This document shows, piece by piece, positions 43,498-52,160 of a DNA stretch of 64,000 nucleotides (positions are counted from its first letter, which is position 1; every line of letters starts with the position of its first letter). The stretch lies in contig JADGCS010000002.1 in NCBI GenBank assembly GCA_015228875.1, positions 1 through 64,000 of the forward strand. The letters run 5' to 3'. The stretch is from Deltaproteobacteria bacterium (GTDB lineage Bacteria; UBA10199; JADGCS01). The translations under genes and the position numbers were made by a program. The notes beneath the pieces were generated by a model. That model saw only the letters and a program-made list of their open reading frames with translations. It had not been told where the DNA came from and ran no database searches.

Positions 43498-45257
43498 ATG
43501 AGTCAAAGCCTCAAGACATTCAAAACACTGGTTGTGCGCTTGATAACACCCGCTGAGGTTGCTCTGTGGGAAAGCCTGATGGCTGGGCATCATTATCTTG
43601 GGTATCGGGGTTTGGTTGGAAGGCATTTGCGCTATGTAGCAACGTGGGAGAATAAATGGGTTGCTTTATTGGTTTGGGCAGATGCTGCTCTACATTGCAA
43701 GGTGCGAGACAGCTGGATTGGATGGCATCCACAAATTCAGTTCAAGCGATTGAAATTTGTTATTAACAATGCTCGTTTTCTGATTTTGCCAGATCAACAC
43801 ATCCGCAATCTGGCCTCAAAAATTTTAAGTTTAAACCTCAAACGTCTTTCTCAAGACTGGTCTTTTGTTTACGGCCATTCCCTTGTTTTGGCGGAAACAT
43901 TTGTTGATCCCTCGCGTTTTTCAGGAACTTGCTACAGAGCACAGGGCTGGACTCTTTTAGGACACACGCGTGGATTTGGAAAAAAAGCGGGCAAATATTT
44001 TCAACACGGCCAGAAAAAACTGGTATTTGTAAAACCTCTCGCAAAACAGTTTGTCCGAATTTTATCTGATCCGCTTTGTCAGGATGAAACCCTTCGCGCT
44101 CAACCCTCTATGATGAATTTATCTACCGTTACTGAAAAGCAGGCGGGCAGCCTCATCGATGCCTTTCGGAAAATACCAGATCCACGCAGTCCCTGCAGAC
44201 GACAACATTCCTTGGTGGCCATCTTGTGTCTCTCTGTTTGTGCTGTGTTAAGTGGCGCCAAGACTTTTTTGGCCATTGGTGATTTTGCCCAAAATGCCTC
44301 ACAAACAACACTAAAGCGTTTGTGGTGTCGGTACGATCAAAAAACGCAACGCTTTATGGCTCCGTGCGAGGCCACAATCAGACAAACCCTGAACAGACTT
44401 GATCCACAACAGGTGGATGATGCCTTGAGTGTGTGGTTGCTTCAGTTTTCAAGAAAAAACAACTTACAAAATACTGTGCTGGCTATTGATGGCAAAACAC
44501 TGTGTGGCTCGCGGCATCATCAAGATAAGCCGGTACACCTGTTTGCGGCTCTCCTACATCGCGAGGGTGTTGTTTGTGCTCAGCAGCAAGTTGAAGAAAA
44601 AACAAACGAGATTAACGCCGTTGTTCCTTTGTTTGCTGGTCTGGATATCACCGGCAGTATTGTTACTGCCGATGCCATGCATGCTCAAAAAAAACAGCGC
44701 GCTATCTTGTTGCAGAAAAGCACGCACATTATGTTTTGACAGTAAAAGGCAATCAAGAATTGCTGCTTAATGATATCACGACCTGTTTTTTAGAGCCTGG
44801 TCAACCGCATTTTGAAACAAGCAACAAGGGACATGGTCGTCTTGAACAGAGGCAAATCTGGTGTTCGGAGGAACTTAATGGTTTTGTAAATTTTCCTTAT
44901 GCAGCACAGGTTTTTCGAATTGATCGTGAGTTAACGCAGATCAAATCAAAAAAAACAACCAGAGAGACCTCTTATGGTATCAGCAGCCTCAGTACGAAAA
45001 AGGCAGACCCTGCTGAAATTTTATCCCTTGTGAGAGGCCACTGGAGTATAGAAAACAGACTTCATTATGTTCGTGATACAACATTTGACGAAGATCGTAG
45101 CTCTATCAGATCGGCAACCGGCCAAAGAGTGATGGCTGGTTTAAGAAATCTGGTCATTGGTTTGATACGATCAAAAACATTAGAAAATAACACAGCCAGA
45201 ATTTTGAGACGACATGCCATGAAGCCGCATTTATCATTGGCGCTTATGGGTTTATAA
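43498..45257 (+). CDS. DUF4338(DruA-like)-ISAs1 transposase, joined by a -1 frameshift
   Basis: About 586 aa if the ribosome slips -1 at the A8 run 44687-44694; otherwise it stops at 44739. The N-terminal 200 residues (GYRGLVGRHLRYVA, ALHCKVRDSWIGWHP) match DUF4338, the domain of the Druantia defence protein DruA. An ISAs1-type DDE domain follows, with Asp in LAIDGKTLCGS and Asp in TADAMHAQ. After the shift come HYVLTVKGNQ, and Glu in RGHWSIENRLHYVRD. Codons CAA AAA AAA form an A-AAA-AAA slippery site exactly where the frame must change (giving QKKTARYLVAEK). It may be programmed or a recent loss of one A. Confidence 0.8.
44687..44694 (+). promoter_or_regulatory. A8 slippery site, candidate -1 frameshift signal
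   Basis: The heptamer A-AAA-AAA (44688-44694) lies in the correct phase for tandem -1 slippage within CAA-AAA-AAA. It shifts reading into the only frame that continues the ISAs1 transposase. A ninth A would also restore the frame. Confidence 0.6.
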
Positions 45258-45278
45258 CATTGCCCCTCGATCTACCTG

Positions 45279-45385
45279 GCACCCCATCCGGGGTGCAAAA
45301 TCTACTTTATCTTGTACCGGTGGTGTCGGCCTTCAAAAGCTCAGGCCTCAACCACCGGCTAATTGCTGAAAACCTTCCAGGTTTT
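45279..45385 (-). repeat. Right hairpin-rich end of the two-transposase element
   Basis: GCACCCC-ATCC-GGGGTGC (45279-45296), the long stem between CCGGTGGTGTCGGCC and GGCCTCAACCACCGG (45318-45359), and AAACCTTCCAGGTTT (about 45370-45384). It is the inverted counterpart of 42934..43032. Confidence 0.75.
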
Positions 45386-45557
45386 GCAAAAAACATCTCG
45401 CTAACCTTATAAACTAATCAAAGAAACCCAAGACCACTGCCCCCAGAGTCAGGTCTTTGGGCACGTCAAAGAAATTTGCCTACGAAGCCCTGGGCTGCCG
45501 CGCGTTTTGTTTGACAGTGTGATGAGCAGCATGTAAATGGGCCCTCGTTTAGGGATT
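45386..45557. other. Spacer between the mobile element and tRNA-Met
   Basis: No gene is seen. It contains CTACGAAGCCCTGGG (about 45482-45498), also present at the window start and, inverted and degenerate, near 42798. Confidence 0.4.
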
Positions 45558-45629
45558 GGCAGGGTAGCTCAGTGGTAGAGCAGGAGACTCATAAGCTCTT
45601 GGTCGAGAGTTCAACTCTCTCCCCTGCCA
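45558..45629 (+). tRNA. tRNA-Met (anticodon CAT)
   Basis: Acceptor GGCAGGG pairs with CCCTGCC (45622-45628) and the discriminator is A. The D stem is GCTC/GAGC. The anticodon loop CTCATAA lies on a stem with one mismatch next to the loop. The T arm is GAGAG-TTCAACT-CTCTC. CAT fits elongator Met; tRNA-Ile2 with a modified C cannot be excluded from sequence. CCA is not encoded. Confidence 0.9.
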
Positions 45630-45932
45630 CAGTTTTCCTTTGCGTGATTCAATAATAAGATCTAAGTCCGCGGCTCGCGACCAAGAGGGGCGCACAGCGC
45701 TAAACATGTTGTGCTTTGCTTCAAACATGAAAAGTTTCATGTTTGAAGCAATGCGCCTGGGCATGTTCATCGCAGTGCACGATCGGAGAGTTCAACAGGT
45801 TGCGCCTGATTTTTTTTGATGCACGTTAAACTTTGTCGCAATTTTTTCAATTGTTGCCTGGCGGTTTTTCGAAGGTTTATTTCCTTTTAAACTCACTTTG
45901 ACTCTTTGACCCCATCACACTATCACCACACC
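45630..45932. other. Intergenic region with a perfect family C-type palindrome
   Basis: GCTTCAAACATGAAA - AG - TTTCATGTTTGAAGC (45718-45749) is a perfect 15-bp inverted repeat related to the family C core. A T8 run follows a weak hairpin CAGG-TTGCG-CCTG near 45796-45818 and could end tRNA transcription. No gene is seen. Confidence 0.45.
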
Positions 45933-46496
45933 ATGTGCGCAACCCATCTGCATTACACCCTCTGGTCTCTCTGGCTGATCTACTGGTTGTGGCGGTCGTG
46001 GGGGAATAAAAAATTTGCCAGACACGAAACGCTGATTGTTAAAACGACGTATCTGGCACCTTTGATTGCGGGGGTTTGTCTGCTCCTGCCGTTTCCTGCC
46101 TTTCCTGCGATTTTTACCATCAGGTTTTATGAGACCCCGGTCTTTCTTGTCTGGGCAGGTGTGCTTATGACAGTCGTCGGGCTTTTGTTGAGTGTGTGGG
46201 CCAGGCACTGTCTGGCTGGCAACTGGAGCGCCTTTGTCAGCATAAAAGAGGCTCATGTTTTGGTGAGGACCGGACCGTACGCCCTTGTCCGCCATCCCAT
46301 CTATTCGGGGATATTTTTGGCACTCGTGGGCGGGGTGATCACGTCAGGCGAGATCAAGGGTGTCGTGGCCCTTGTGCTTATATTTTTTTCCTTTGTTTAT
46401 AAGATCAACAGGGAAGAAGAATTCATGCGGTCCCGTTTTGCCGATCAATACGCTGCGTATCAGCAAACAACAAAAAAACTGATCCCGTTTATGTAG
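45933..46496 (+). CDS. Isoprenylcysteine methyltransferase-like membrane protein
   Basis: A 187-aa membrane protein with four to five hydrophobic segments. The C-terminal part has the family signature RTGPYALVRHPIYSGIFLA (about 108-126) and a final EEEFMRSRFADQYAAYQ. That is the SAM-binding region of ICMT/PEMT-like methyltransferases. In bacteria these often methylate unknown small substrates or lipids. The start at 45933 is the first ATG with the usual N-terminal topology. Its TAG stop overlaps the left end of the family B element. Confidence 0.8.
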   Translation: MCATHLHYTLWSLWLIYWLWRSWGNKKFARHETLIVKTTYLAPLIAGVCLLLPFPAFPAIFTIRFYETPVFLVWAGVLMTVVGLLLSVWARHCLAGNWSAFVSIKEAHVLVRTGPYALVRHPIYSGIFLALVGGVITSGEIKGVVALVLIFFSFVYKINREEEFMRSRFADQYAAYQQTTKKLIPFM

Positions 46497-46645
46497 AGTC
46501 TGTCGGGAAAGCCCCTGTTTCTCCGGAAGTTTGAAAATTTTGCCGCTTGCAAAATATTTCAAACCCTGAAAAATCATGTCCTTATATTTTGTCACGGGAC
46601 ATGATTTTTCAGGACTCCTGCGAAACAGGGCATTTCCCGACAGAC
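46496..46645. repeat. Family B palindromic element, copy 2 (~150 bp)
   Basis: Almost identical to 5741..5891, with the same nested inverted repeats. It overlaps the stop codon of the methyltransferase gene and lies before the convergent unknown gene. Confidence 0.85.
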
Positions 46646-46699
46646 ACTCTGTGTTAAGAACAAAGACCCTGCAGCAGAAAATATTTGGGTGATGGCTGA

Positions 46700-47146
46700 T
46701 TACTCCTGCAAGATCACCGGGCACTGATCTGTCAGTTTTTGTTTTTCGGGGTCGCTTGAAAAACATAGAGGGTTGTAGAGTTCTGCCGGCAATGTGATCC
46801 CCGTGTTGATTGTTGGAAAAGGGATCATGATAAATTTGCCCAGTAAGAATTCTCTTGTGCTGTTGTAGCGTTCTTCATTCATGGAGCTGAAGCGTTTGTC
46901 GTGGATCTGCCATGGGCCCTTAAGCCCATCAATAACCACTTTGCCGTCTTTAAGGACATCGGTGATCTGAAAGAGATTGTTTTCTGACAGGATGGTCCCT
47001 TTTTCCACGGGTGTGTGCACAGTATCGGGGCTCGTTGTTTTACCGGTATCCTCCGCATGCAGTATTAAAGGTGCGCTAGACAGAAAAACAAATATCAGTA
47101 AGAGGAGGGTATGTTTTATCGTAATAAAACTCATGGACTTGCGCAT
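46700..47146 (-). CDS. Exported protein of unknown function, 148 aa
   Basis: An N-terminal signal peptide (HTLLLLIFVFLSSAPLILHA) is followed by about 115 residues without a recognised domain. The middle (LFQITDVLKDGKVVIDGLKG, then WQIHDKRFSSMNEERY) is beta-rich with a basic patch. It lies alone on the minus strand, convergent with the ICMT-like gene. A family B element sits after its stop and a family A repeat stands 34 nt upstream of its start. Confidence 0.6.
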   Translation of the reverse strand: MRKSMSFITIKHTLLLLIFVFLSSAPLILHAEDTGKTTSPDTVHTPVEKGTILSENNLFQITDVLKDGKVVIDGLKGPWQIHDKRFSSMNEERYNSTREFLLGKFIMIPFPTINTGITLPAELYNPLCFSSDPEKQKLTDQCPVILQE

Positions 47147-47180
47147 TGTATGGCCTTATAATCAGACAGAGGTGTGAGAT

Positions 47181-47264
47181 CAAGTTACTAACTTGACTTT
47201 AACGCGGTTGAGTTTCCCCGTCATGCGAGGAATGCACCCGCGCTCTGTCAACTTTGAAATTCCC
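47181..47264 (+). repeat. Family A repeat, copy (forward), upstream of clpS
   Basis: A full-length copy with the CAAGTTACTAACTTG head. It ends 17 nt before the clpS ATG, so it must lie in or next to the clpS leader. Confidence 0.85.
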
Positions 47265-47281
47265 CGACACCCAGATAACAT

Positions 47282-47602
47282 ATGACAGACCATCAGCGAA
47301 AACCAGAAGAACAGGGCGATGTCGTCACCATGACAAAGCCCAAGGTCAAGCAGCCGTCATTTTATACGGTGATCATGCTTAACGATGACTACACCACCAT
47401 GGATTTTGTCATCCATGTTTTAAAAAAGTTTTTTAACAAGAGCCACGAAGAGGCCAATACCCTCATGCTCGCTGTTCATCATAAGGGCAGGGCGGTGTGC
47501 GGCCTGTATCCGTACGATGTGGCTTCAACAAAGATCGTGCAGGTACACGAATACGCGCGCAAGAACGAAGCACCTTTAAAATGTATCATGGAAAAAGCCT
47601 GA
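47282..47602 (+). CDS. clpS: ATP-dependent Clp protease adaptor ClpS
   Basis: A 106-aa protein. The ClpS core is clear: YTVIMLNDDYTTMDFVIHVL (the NDDxTxMxFV motif that binds N-degrons) and the later GRAVCGLYPYDVASTK. It delivers proteins with N-terminal Phe, Tyr, Trp or Leu to ClpAP. It stands directly upstream of clpA, as in most proteobacteria, but here a family C repeat of about 135 bp lies between them. Confidence 0.95.
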   Translation: MTDHQRKPEEQGDVVTMTKPKVKQPSFYTVIMLNDDYTTMDFVIHVLKKFFNKSHEEANTLMLAVHHKGRAVCGLYPYDVASTKIVQVHEYARKNEAPLKCIMEKA

Positions 47603-47649
47603 CAAACCGGGTGTATGATTCAGCGTGACGTTAAAGGGTGCCACCATCA

Positions 47650-47786
47650 CATAACCCGCATAAAGCGGAGTGCATTGCGATCAAACATGAAGAGTTTCAT
47701 GTTTGGCGCTATGCGCCAGACACTACGCGGGCGGACACCATGCAAAAATTGATGCCGAAACGCGTAGAAAAACCTTCCAAGGTTTT
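47650..47786 (+). repeat. Family C repeat, copy 2, between clpS and clpA
   Basis: Close match to 36410..36548: AAACATGAAGAGTTTCATGTTT and GGCGCTATGCGCC are identical. It ends in the hairpin AAACCTTCCAAGGTTT, directly abutting the clpA ATG at 47787, so the clpA ribosome-binding region is inside the repeat. Confidence 0.8.
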
Positions 47787-50087
47787 ATGATCAGTCGTGA
47801 ATTACAACTTATTCTCAACAATGCCGTGGCCATTGCCGCGTCCAATCAACATGAGTATGTGACGGTGGAGCATATTCTCTTATCCTTATTGAGTGACAAG
47901 GACGTTCAAAAAATTCTCAAGGCCTGTGGGGCCGATGTGACAGAGATCAACAATGATGTCACAGGCTTTATTAATTCACTTGAGACCATCAAGTCAGACA
48001 GACAAAAAGACATCCAGACGACCATTGGTTTTCAACGGGTGATCCAGAGGGCCATCTTTCATGTGCAAAGTTCCGGCAGACCCGAGGCCCTGCCTTATAA
48101 TGTGTTGATCGCCATCTTTTCAGAAAAAGAGTCCCACGCTGTGTATTTTTTGGAAAAACAAAACATCACCCGACTTGATGTGGTTGAGTACGTCTCGCAC
48201 GGACTTTACGGGGAGGACGCAGACGAAGAAATAGACGGTTATTTTAAAGAGGATCAGCCGCGAGCCCTGCTGGAGGAACACAGGACGGAGGCAGACAAGG
48301 GCACCAAGACAGAAACAGCACCCGACAAATCAAAGGATCCGCTGTACAAGTTTGCAGTTAATCTTAACGAGAGGGCAAAGGAAGGCAAAATAGACCCCCT
48401 CATTGGCAGACGGCAGGAGATCGAGCGCATTGTGCAGATTTTATGCAGGCGCGGCAAAAACAATCCTGTTCTTGTGGGCGATGCGGGTGTTGGCAAAACG
48501 GCTATTATCGAGGGACTGGCTCTGGAAATCATCAAAAACAATGTTCCGGAAAAACTTAATGACGTCGTTATTTATTCGTTGGACATGGGTGCCCTGCTTG
48601 CCGGGACAAAATTCAGGGGTGATTTCGAAGAACGCCTCAAGGCTGTGATCAAAAAAATCATCAAACAAAAAAATGCGGTTCTTTTTATTGATGAGATTCA
48701 TACAATCATCGGTGCGGGCTCGACAAGTGGCGGTTCGATGGATGCCTCCAATCTGCTCAAACCCTCGCTGACCAATGGTGATCTTAAATGCATCGGTTCG
48801 ACAACTTATGAAGACTTTCGCCGTATCTTTGAAAAGGATCACGCCCTGGCCAGACGTTTTCAAAAAATTGATATCATAGAGCCGTCGGTAGATGAGACAT
48901 TTCACATACTCAAGGGATTGCGTTCACGTTTCGAAGAACATCACGCGGTCAAATACTCCGATACAGCACTTAAAACAGCCGTTGACCTTGCCGCAAAATA
49001 TATTCACGATAAAAAACTCCCCGATAAAGCGATTGATGTCATTGACGAGGCTGGTGCGGCCAATGGTTTAAAACCGGAGGGCAGGAGAAAAAAAAATCTC
49101 ATGCCAAAAGATATCGAGAATATTGTTGCAAAGATTGCCAGAGTGCCGGTGAGGTCCGTGACTCATGATGACAAGATCAGTCTCCAGAATCTGGATTCCG
49201 AATTAAAACACACGGTCTTTGGACAGGATCACGTGATCAACGATGTGGTGACAGCCATCAAGATGTCGCGTTCGGGTTTGGGTGATCCCAACAAACCCAT
49301 TGGCAACTTTTTATTTGCCGGGCCTACCGGTGTGGGAAAGACAGAGCTTGCAAAAGAGATTGCGCGGGTTATGGGGATCGAGTTTCTGCGTTACGACATG
49401 AGTGAGTACCAGGAAAAACACACTGTCTCAAGGCTCATCGGCGCGCCGCCGGGGTATGTGGGTTTTGATCAGGGCGGGTTACTTACCGATGCTGTGCACA
49501 AGACCCCCCACGCGGTCCTGTTGCTTGACGAGATAGAAAAGGCCCATCCCGATCTTTTTAACATCCTGCTGCAGATCATGGATTATGGGACACTCACAGA
49601 CAATAACGGCAGAAAGACAGATTTTAAAAACACCATTTTAATCATGACCACCAATGCGGGTGCACGGGACATGCAGAAAAACACGATTGGGCTGATACAG
49701 ACTACAACATCTTTCGATGGGAAAAAAGAGATCGAAAGAATTTTCAGTCCCGAATTTCGAAACCGCCTCAGTGCAATATTGTATTTCAACGCTTTGCCGG
49801 AGGGGGTTGTTTTAAATATCGTGGATAAATTTCTGACCCGTATTGAGGCACAGCTTTTGGACAAGAAAGTTGAGATGGAGGTTACGGAGAACGCCAGATT
49901 ACTGCTCGCACACAACGGGTACGACGACAAAATGGGCGCGAGACCCCTGGAGAGACTGATTCATAACCAGGTTAAAAAGGCCCTTTCGGAGGAAATCCTG
50001 TTTGGAAAACTGGAGAAGGGTGGTCATGTTCTGGTGGAAGAAAAAGAGGGCGAGTTGTTTTTTACTTACAATCACGAATCATTCTGA
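47787..50087 (+). CDS. clpA: ATP-dependent Clp protease ATPase subunit ClpA
   Basis: A 766-aa AAA+ unfoldase. The N-domain (1-145, starting [12 protein letters not shown]) binds ClpS. AAA module 1 has Walker [11 protein letters not shown] and Walker [11 protein letters not shown], and module 2 has [10 protein letters not shown] and [13 protein letters not shown]. An IGL-type loop for ClpP contact is visible as NTIGLIQTT. The start at 47787 gives the canonical N-terminus; longer frames run into the family C repeat. The only 'ribosome-binding' sequence upstream is the repeat's hairpin, which could limit initiation. Confidence 0.95.
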   Translation: MISRELQLILNNAVAIAASNQHEYVTVEHILLSLLSDKDVQKILKACGADVTEINNDVTGFINSLETIKSDRQKDIQTTIGFQRVIQRAIFHVQSSGRPEALPYNVLIAIFSEKESHAVYFLEKQNITRLDVVEYVSHGLYGEDADEEIDGYFKEDQPRALLEEHRTEADKGTKTETAPDKSKDPLYKFAVNLNERAKEGKIDPLIGRRQEIERIVQILCRRGKNNPVLVGDAGVGKTAIIEGLALEIIKNNVPEKLNDVVIYSLDMGALLAGTKFRGDFEERLKAVIKKIIKQKNAVLFIDEIHTIIGAGSTSGGSMDASNLLKPSLTNGDLKCIGSTTYEDFRRIFEKDHALARRFQKIDIIEPSVDETFHILKGLRSRFEEHHAVKYSDTALKTAVDLAAKYIHDKKLPDKAIDVIDEAGAANGLKPEGRRKKNLMPKDIENIVAKIARVPVRSVTHDDKISLQNLDSELKHTVFGQDHVINDVVTAIKMSRSGLGDPNKPIGNFLFAGPTGVGKTELAKEIARVMGIEFLRYDMSEYQEKHTVSRLIGAPPGYVGFDQGGLLTDAVHKTPHAVLLLDEIEKAHPDLFNILLQIMDYGTLTDNNGRKTDFKNTILIMTTNAGARDMQKNTIGLIQTTTSFDGKKEIERIFSPEFRNRLSAILYFNALPEGVVLNIVDKFLTRIEAQLLDKKVEMEVTENARLLLAHNGYDDKMGARPLERLIHNQVKKALSEEILFGKLEKGGHVLVEEKEGELFFTYNHESF

Positions 50088-50164
50088 GGACGACTGATCA
50101 ACGGTATGAAACGCAGGGCTGGCCATGGCCCCAAGTCTCCTGTTGCTGGTGTGCCTCAACTGCA

Positions 50165-52156
50165 ATGCTGGTCGAAGTGTCATTGTCATTTCGCAATAAA
50201 ATTCTGATCTGGCTGTTTGTCTTGTTTGTGGCAACATCTGCGGCATATCTGCCTGCCATCAACAATGATTTTACCAATTGGGATGACCCCACCTATGTGA
50301 CCGCTAACCCCCTGATCCAATCACTTTCCTTAAAGAATATGAGGGACTGTTTTACCGGGTTTGTCATGGGAAATTATCACCCGCTCACAACGCTGTCACT
50401 TGCCCTGGATTATCGCATTGGGGGATTAAATCCCAGACAGTATCATCTGACAAATCTGATCCTGCACTTGTTAAATACCGGGCTTGTGTTTTTTTTGATT
50501 TTTCTGCTGTTTAACAGAAATCTCAACATTGTTGTTGTGGTGTCTTTGCTCTTTGGACTGCACACCATTCATGTTGAGTCCGTTGCGTGGGTGACCGAAC
50601 GCAAGGACGTCCTTTATGCCTTGTTTTATCTTCTCTCGCTGATCTTTTATGTTCAATATCTTGCGGGGAGGAGGTTTTTGTTTTTCTGTCTTTCCCTTGC
50701 GTGTTTTACCCTGTCCCTCTTGTCGAAGGGGCAGGCCGTGACCCTGGCCGCTGTCCTTTTTTTGATTGACTATCATTGGAACGGTTCTTCTCTGTCACGC
50801 AGGCGTGTCTGCAAAAAAATCCCGTTTGTTGTTATCGCCATTTTCTTTGGTGTTGTTTCGCTTATGGGAAGCCGCTCAAGCGGGGCAATTTCTGTTACCA
50901 ATCAAAATAATTTTTTTGAGCAGGTGGCTTTTGCGTGTTTTGGTTTGTGGGGCTATTTTATAAAACTGCTTTTGCCATTAAATTTGTCCGCGTTTTACCC
51001 TTACCCTGACAGGGTGAACGGCCACATACCATGGTTGTTCTGGTGCTCTTTATGGGTACTCCCGGCTCTCGCTGCGACCCTTGTCCTGACCCGCAAGAGG
51101 GCCCCGCAGATCTTTTTTGGACTTGTTTTCTTTTTGATCAACATTGCCCTGATGCTGCAAATTTTTCCCGTTGGCAATGTGATCATGGCGGATCGTTTTG
51201 CCTATATTCCTTCCATTGGTTTTTTTATTGTCGCTGCCTCGGGCCTTGAGACCCTTGCCCTGAGGGGCTTAAGACACAGGTATGTGAGTCGCGTTCTTTT
51301 TGTGGCCTATCTGTTGATGCTGGCTGTGTTGACATTTCACAGGTGTGATATCTGGAAGGACAGCCTCACCTTGTGGGATGATACGATCAATAAACACCCC
51401 AACTCTTTTTTTGTCTTTAACCTGAGGGGACTGGCCAAGGCTATTGAAAAGGACTTTCGCGGGGCCATTAAGGACTACGATCGTGCCATAGAACTTAATC
51501 CTGGGGTTCTCGAAACCTATTACAACAGGGGAAATGCCAGACTAAAAGCGGGTGATGATGCCGGGGCCATCAGCGATTTTGAGACTGTCTTAAAGCTTAA
51601 ACCCGATTACAGTGATGCCGCTGTCAACATGGCCTATGTCTTGATGCGGCAGCGGAGATACAACGAGGCGATTAAAACATACAACTCCCTCGAAAAAAAT
51701 ACGGGGCTGACCGCCGCCCTTTACCTGAGCAGGGGGCTTGCCAAGATAAATAACGCAGATTTTGACGGGGCCATCGAGGATTATAACAGGGCCCTTACAT
51801 CAGACCGCCACAATCCGGAGATTTATTTAAATAGATGTTATGCCTTTCTTAAGACTGCAAACTTCGCTGCTGCGGTCAAAGATTGTGATGAGGTTATTAA
51901 AACCTCACCGGATTACACAGAGGCCTTTTTTTACAGGGGGAGTGCCCTGTTGGGGAGGCATGAATATGAAAGGGCGGTCTCTGATTACACCCGCGTGATT
52001 TTTTTATTGCCGGATTATGAGGGGGTGTACTTTAACAGGGGCATGGCATTGATCAGGCAGGGCAAACACGAGGAAGGCTGCAGAGACCTCGATCTTGCAG
52101 ACAGACGGGGATTTGCATGGGCAAAAGAGGCCCTGATTGATTATTGCGATCGGTAA
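50165..52156 (+). CDS. TMTC-like polytopic membrane protein with TPR repeats
   Basis: A 663-aa protein. The first ~400 residues form 9-11 membrane segments with the features of GT-C glycosyltransferases of the TMTC type: NNDFTNWDDPTYVTANPLI with an acidic pair in the first periplasmic loop, then GNYHPLTTLSLALDY. The C-terminal 260 residues are at least five TPR repeats (GAIKDYDRAIELNPG, GAIEDYNRALTSD, AVSDYTRVIFLLPDY). Eukaryotic TMTC proteins are O-mannosyltransferases. A lipid-linked sugar donor and protein acceptor are therefore plausible here, but not proven. It ends 4 nt from the convergent histone-fold gene. Confidence 0.8.
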   Translation: MLVEVSLSFRNKILIWLFVLFVATSAAYLPAINNDFTNWDDPTYVTANPLIQSLSLKNMRDCFTGFVMGNYHPLTTLSLALDYRIGGLNPRQYHLTNLILHLLNTGLVFFLIFLLFNRNLNIVVVVSLLFGLHTIHVESVAWVTERKDVLYALFYLLSLIFYVQYLAGRRFLFFCLSLACFTLSLLSKGQAVTLAAVLFLIDYHWNGSSLSRRRVCKKIPFVVIAIFFGVVSLMGSRSSGAISVTNQNNFFEQVAFACFGLWGYFIKLLLPLNLSAFYPYPDRVNGHIPWLFWCSLWVLPALAATLVLTRKRAPQIFFGLVFFLINIALMLQIFPVGNVIMADRFAYIPSIGFFIVAASGLETLALRGLRHRYVSRVLFVAYLLMLAVLTFHRCDIWKDSLTLWDDTINKHPNSFFVFNLRGLAKAIEKDFRGAIKDYDRAIELNPGVLETYYNRGNARLKAGDDAGAISDFETVLKLKPDYSDAAVNMAYVLMRQRRYNEAIKTYNSLEKNTGLTAALYLSRGLAKINNADFDGAIEDYNRALTSDRHNPEIYLNRCYAFLKTANFAAAVKDCDEVIKTSPDYTEAFFYRGSALLGRHEYERAVSDYTRVIFLLPDYEGVYFNRGMALIRQGKHEEGCRDLDLADRRGFAWAKEALIDYCDR

Positions 52157-52160
52157 ATCA

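Larger units (their letters stand above)
42934..45385 (+). mobile_element. Insertion element with REP-like inverted ends, Y1 transposase and DruA-ISAs1 transposase
   Basis: About 2.45 kb. Imperfect inverted ends of about 95 bp, each with three hairpins, bracket two same-strand transposase genes only 6 nt apart. The first is an IS200/RAYT-like Y1 (HUH) enzyme. The second is a DDE transposase of the ISAs1 family with an N-terminal DUF4338 domain. The two enzymes use quite different chemistries, and here they share one pair of ends. Whether the unit moves as one element, or is an ISAs1-type gene trapped in a RAYT unit, is not known. Confidence 0.7.

Noticed and set aside
45549-45770. Minus-strand frame of 73 codons over tRNA-Met
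   Set aside because: It is antisense to the tRNA; such frames (ELNSRPRAYESPALPLSYPA pattern) are a known annotation artefact.
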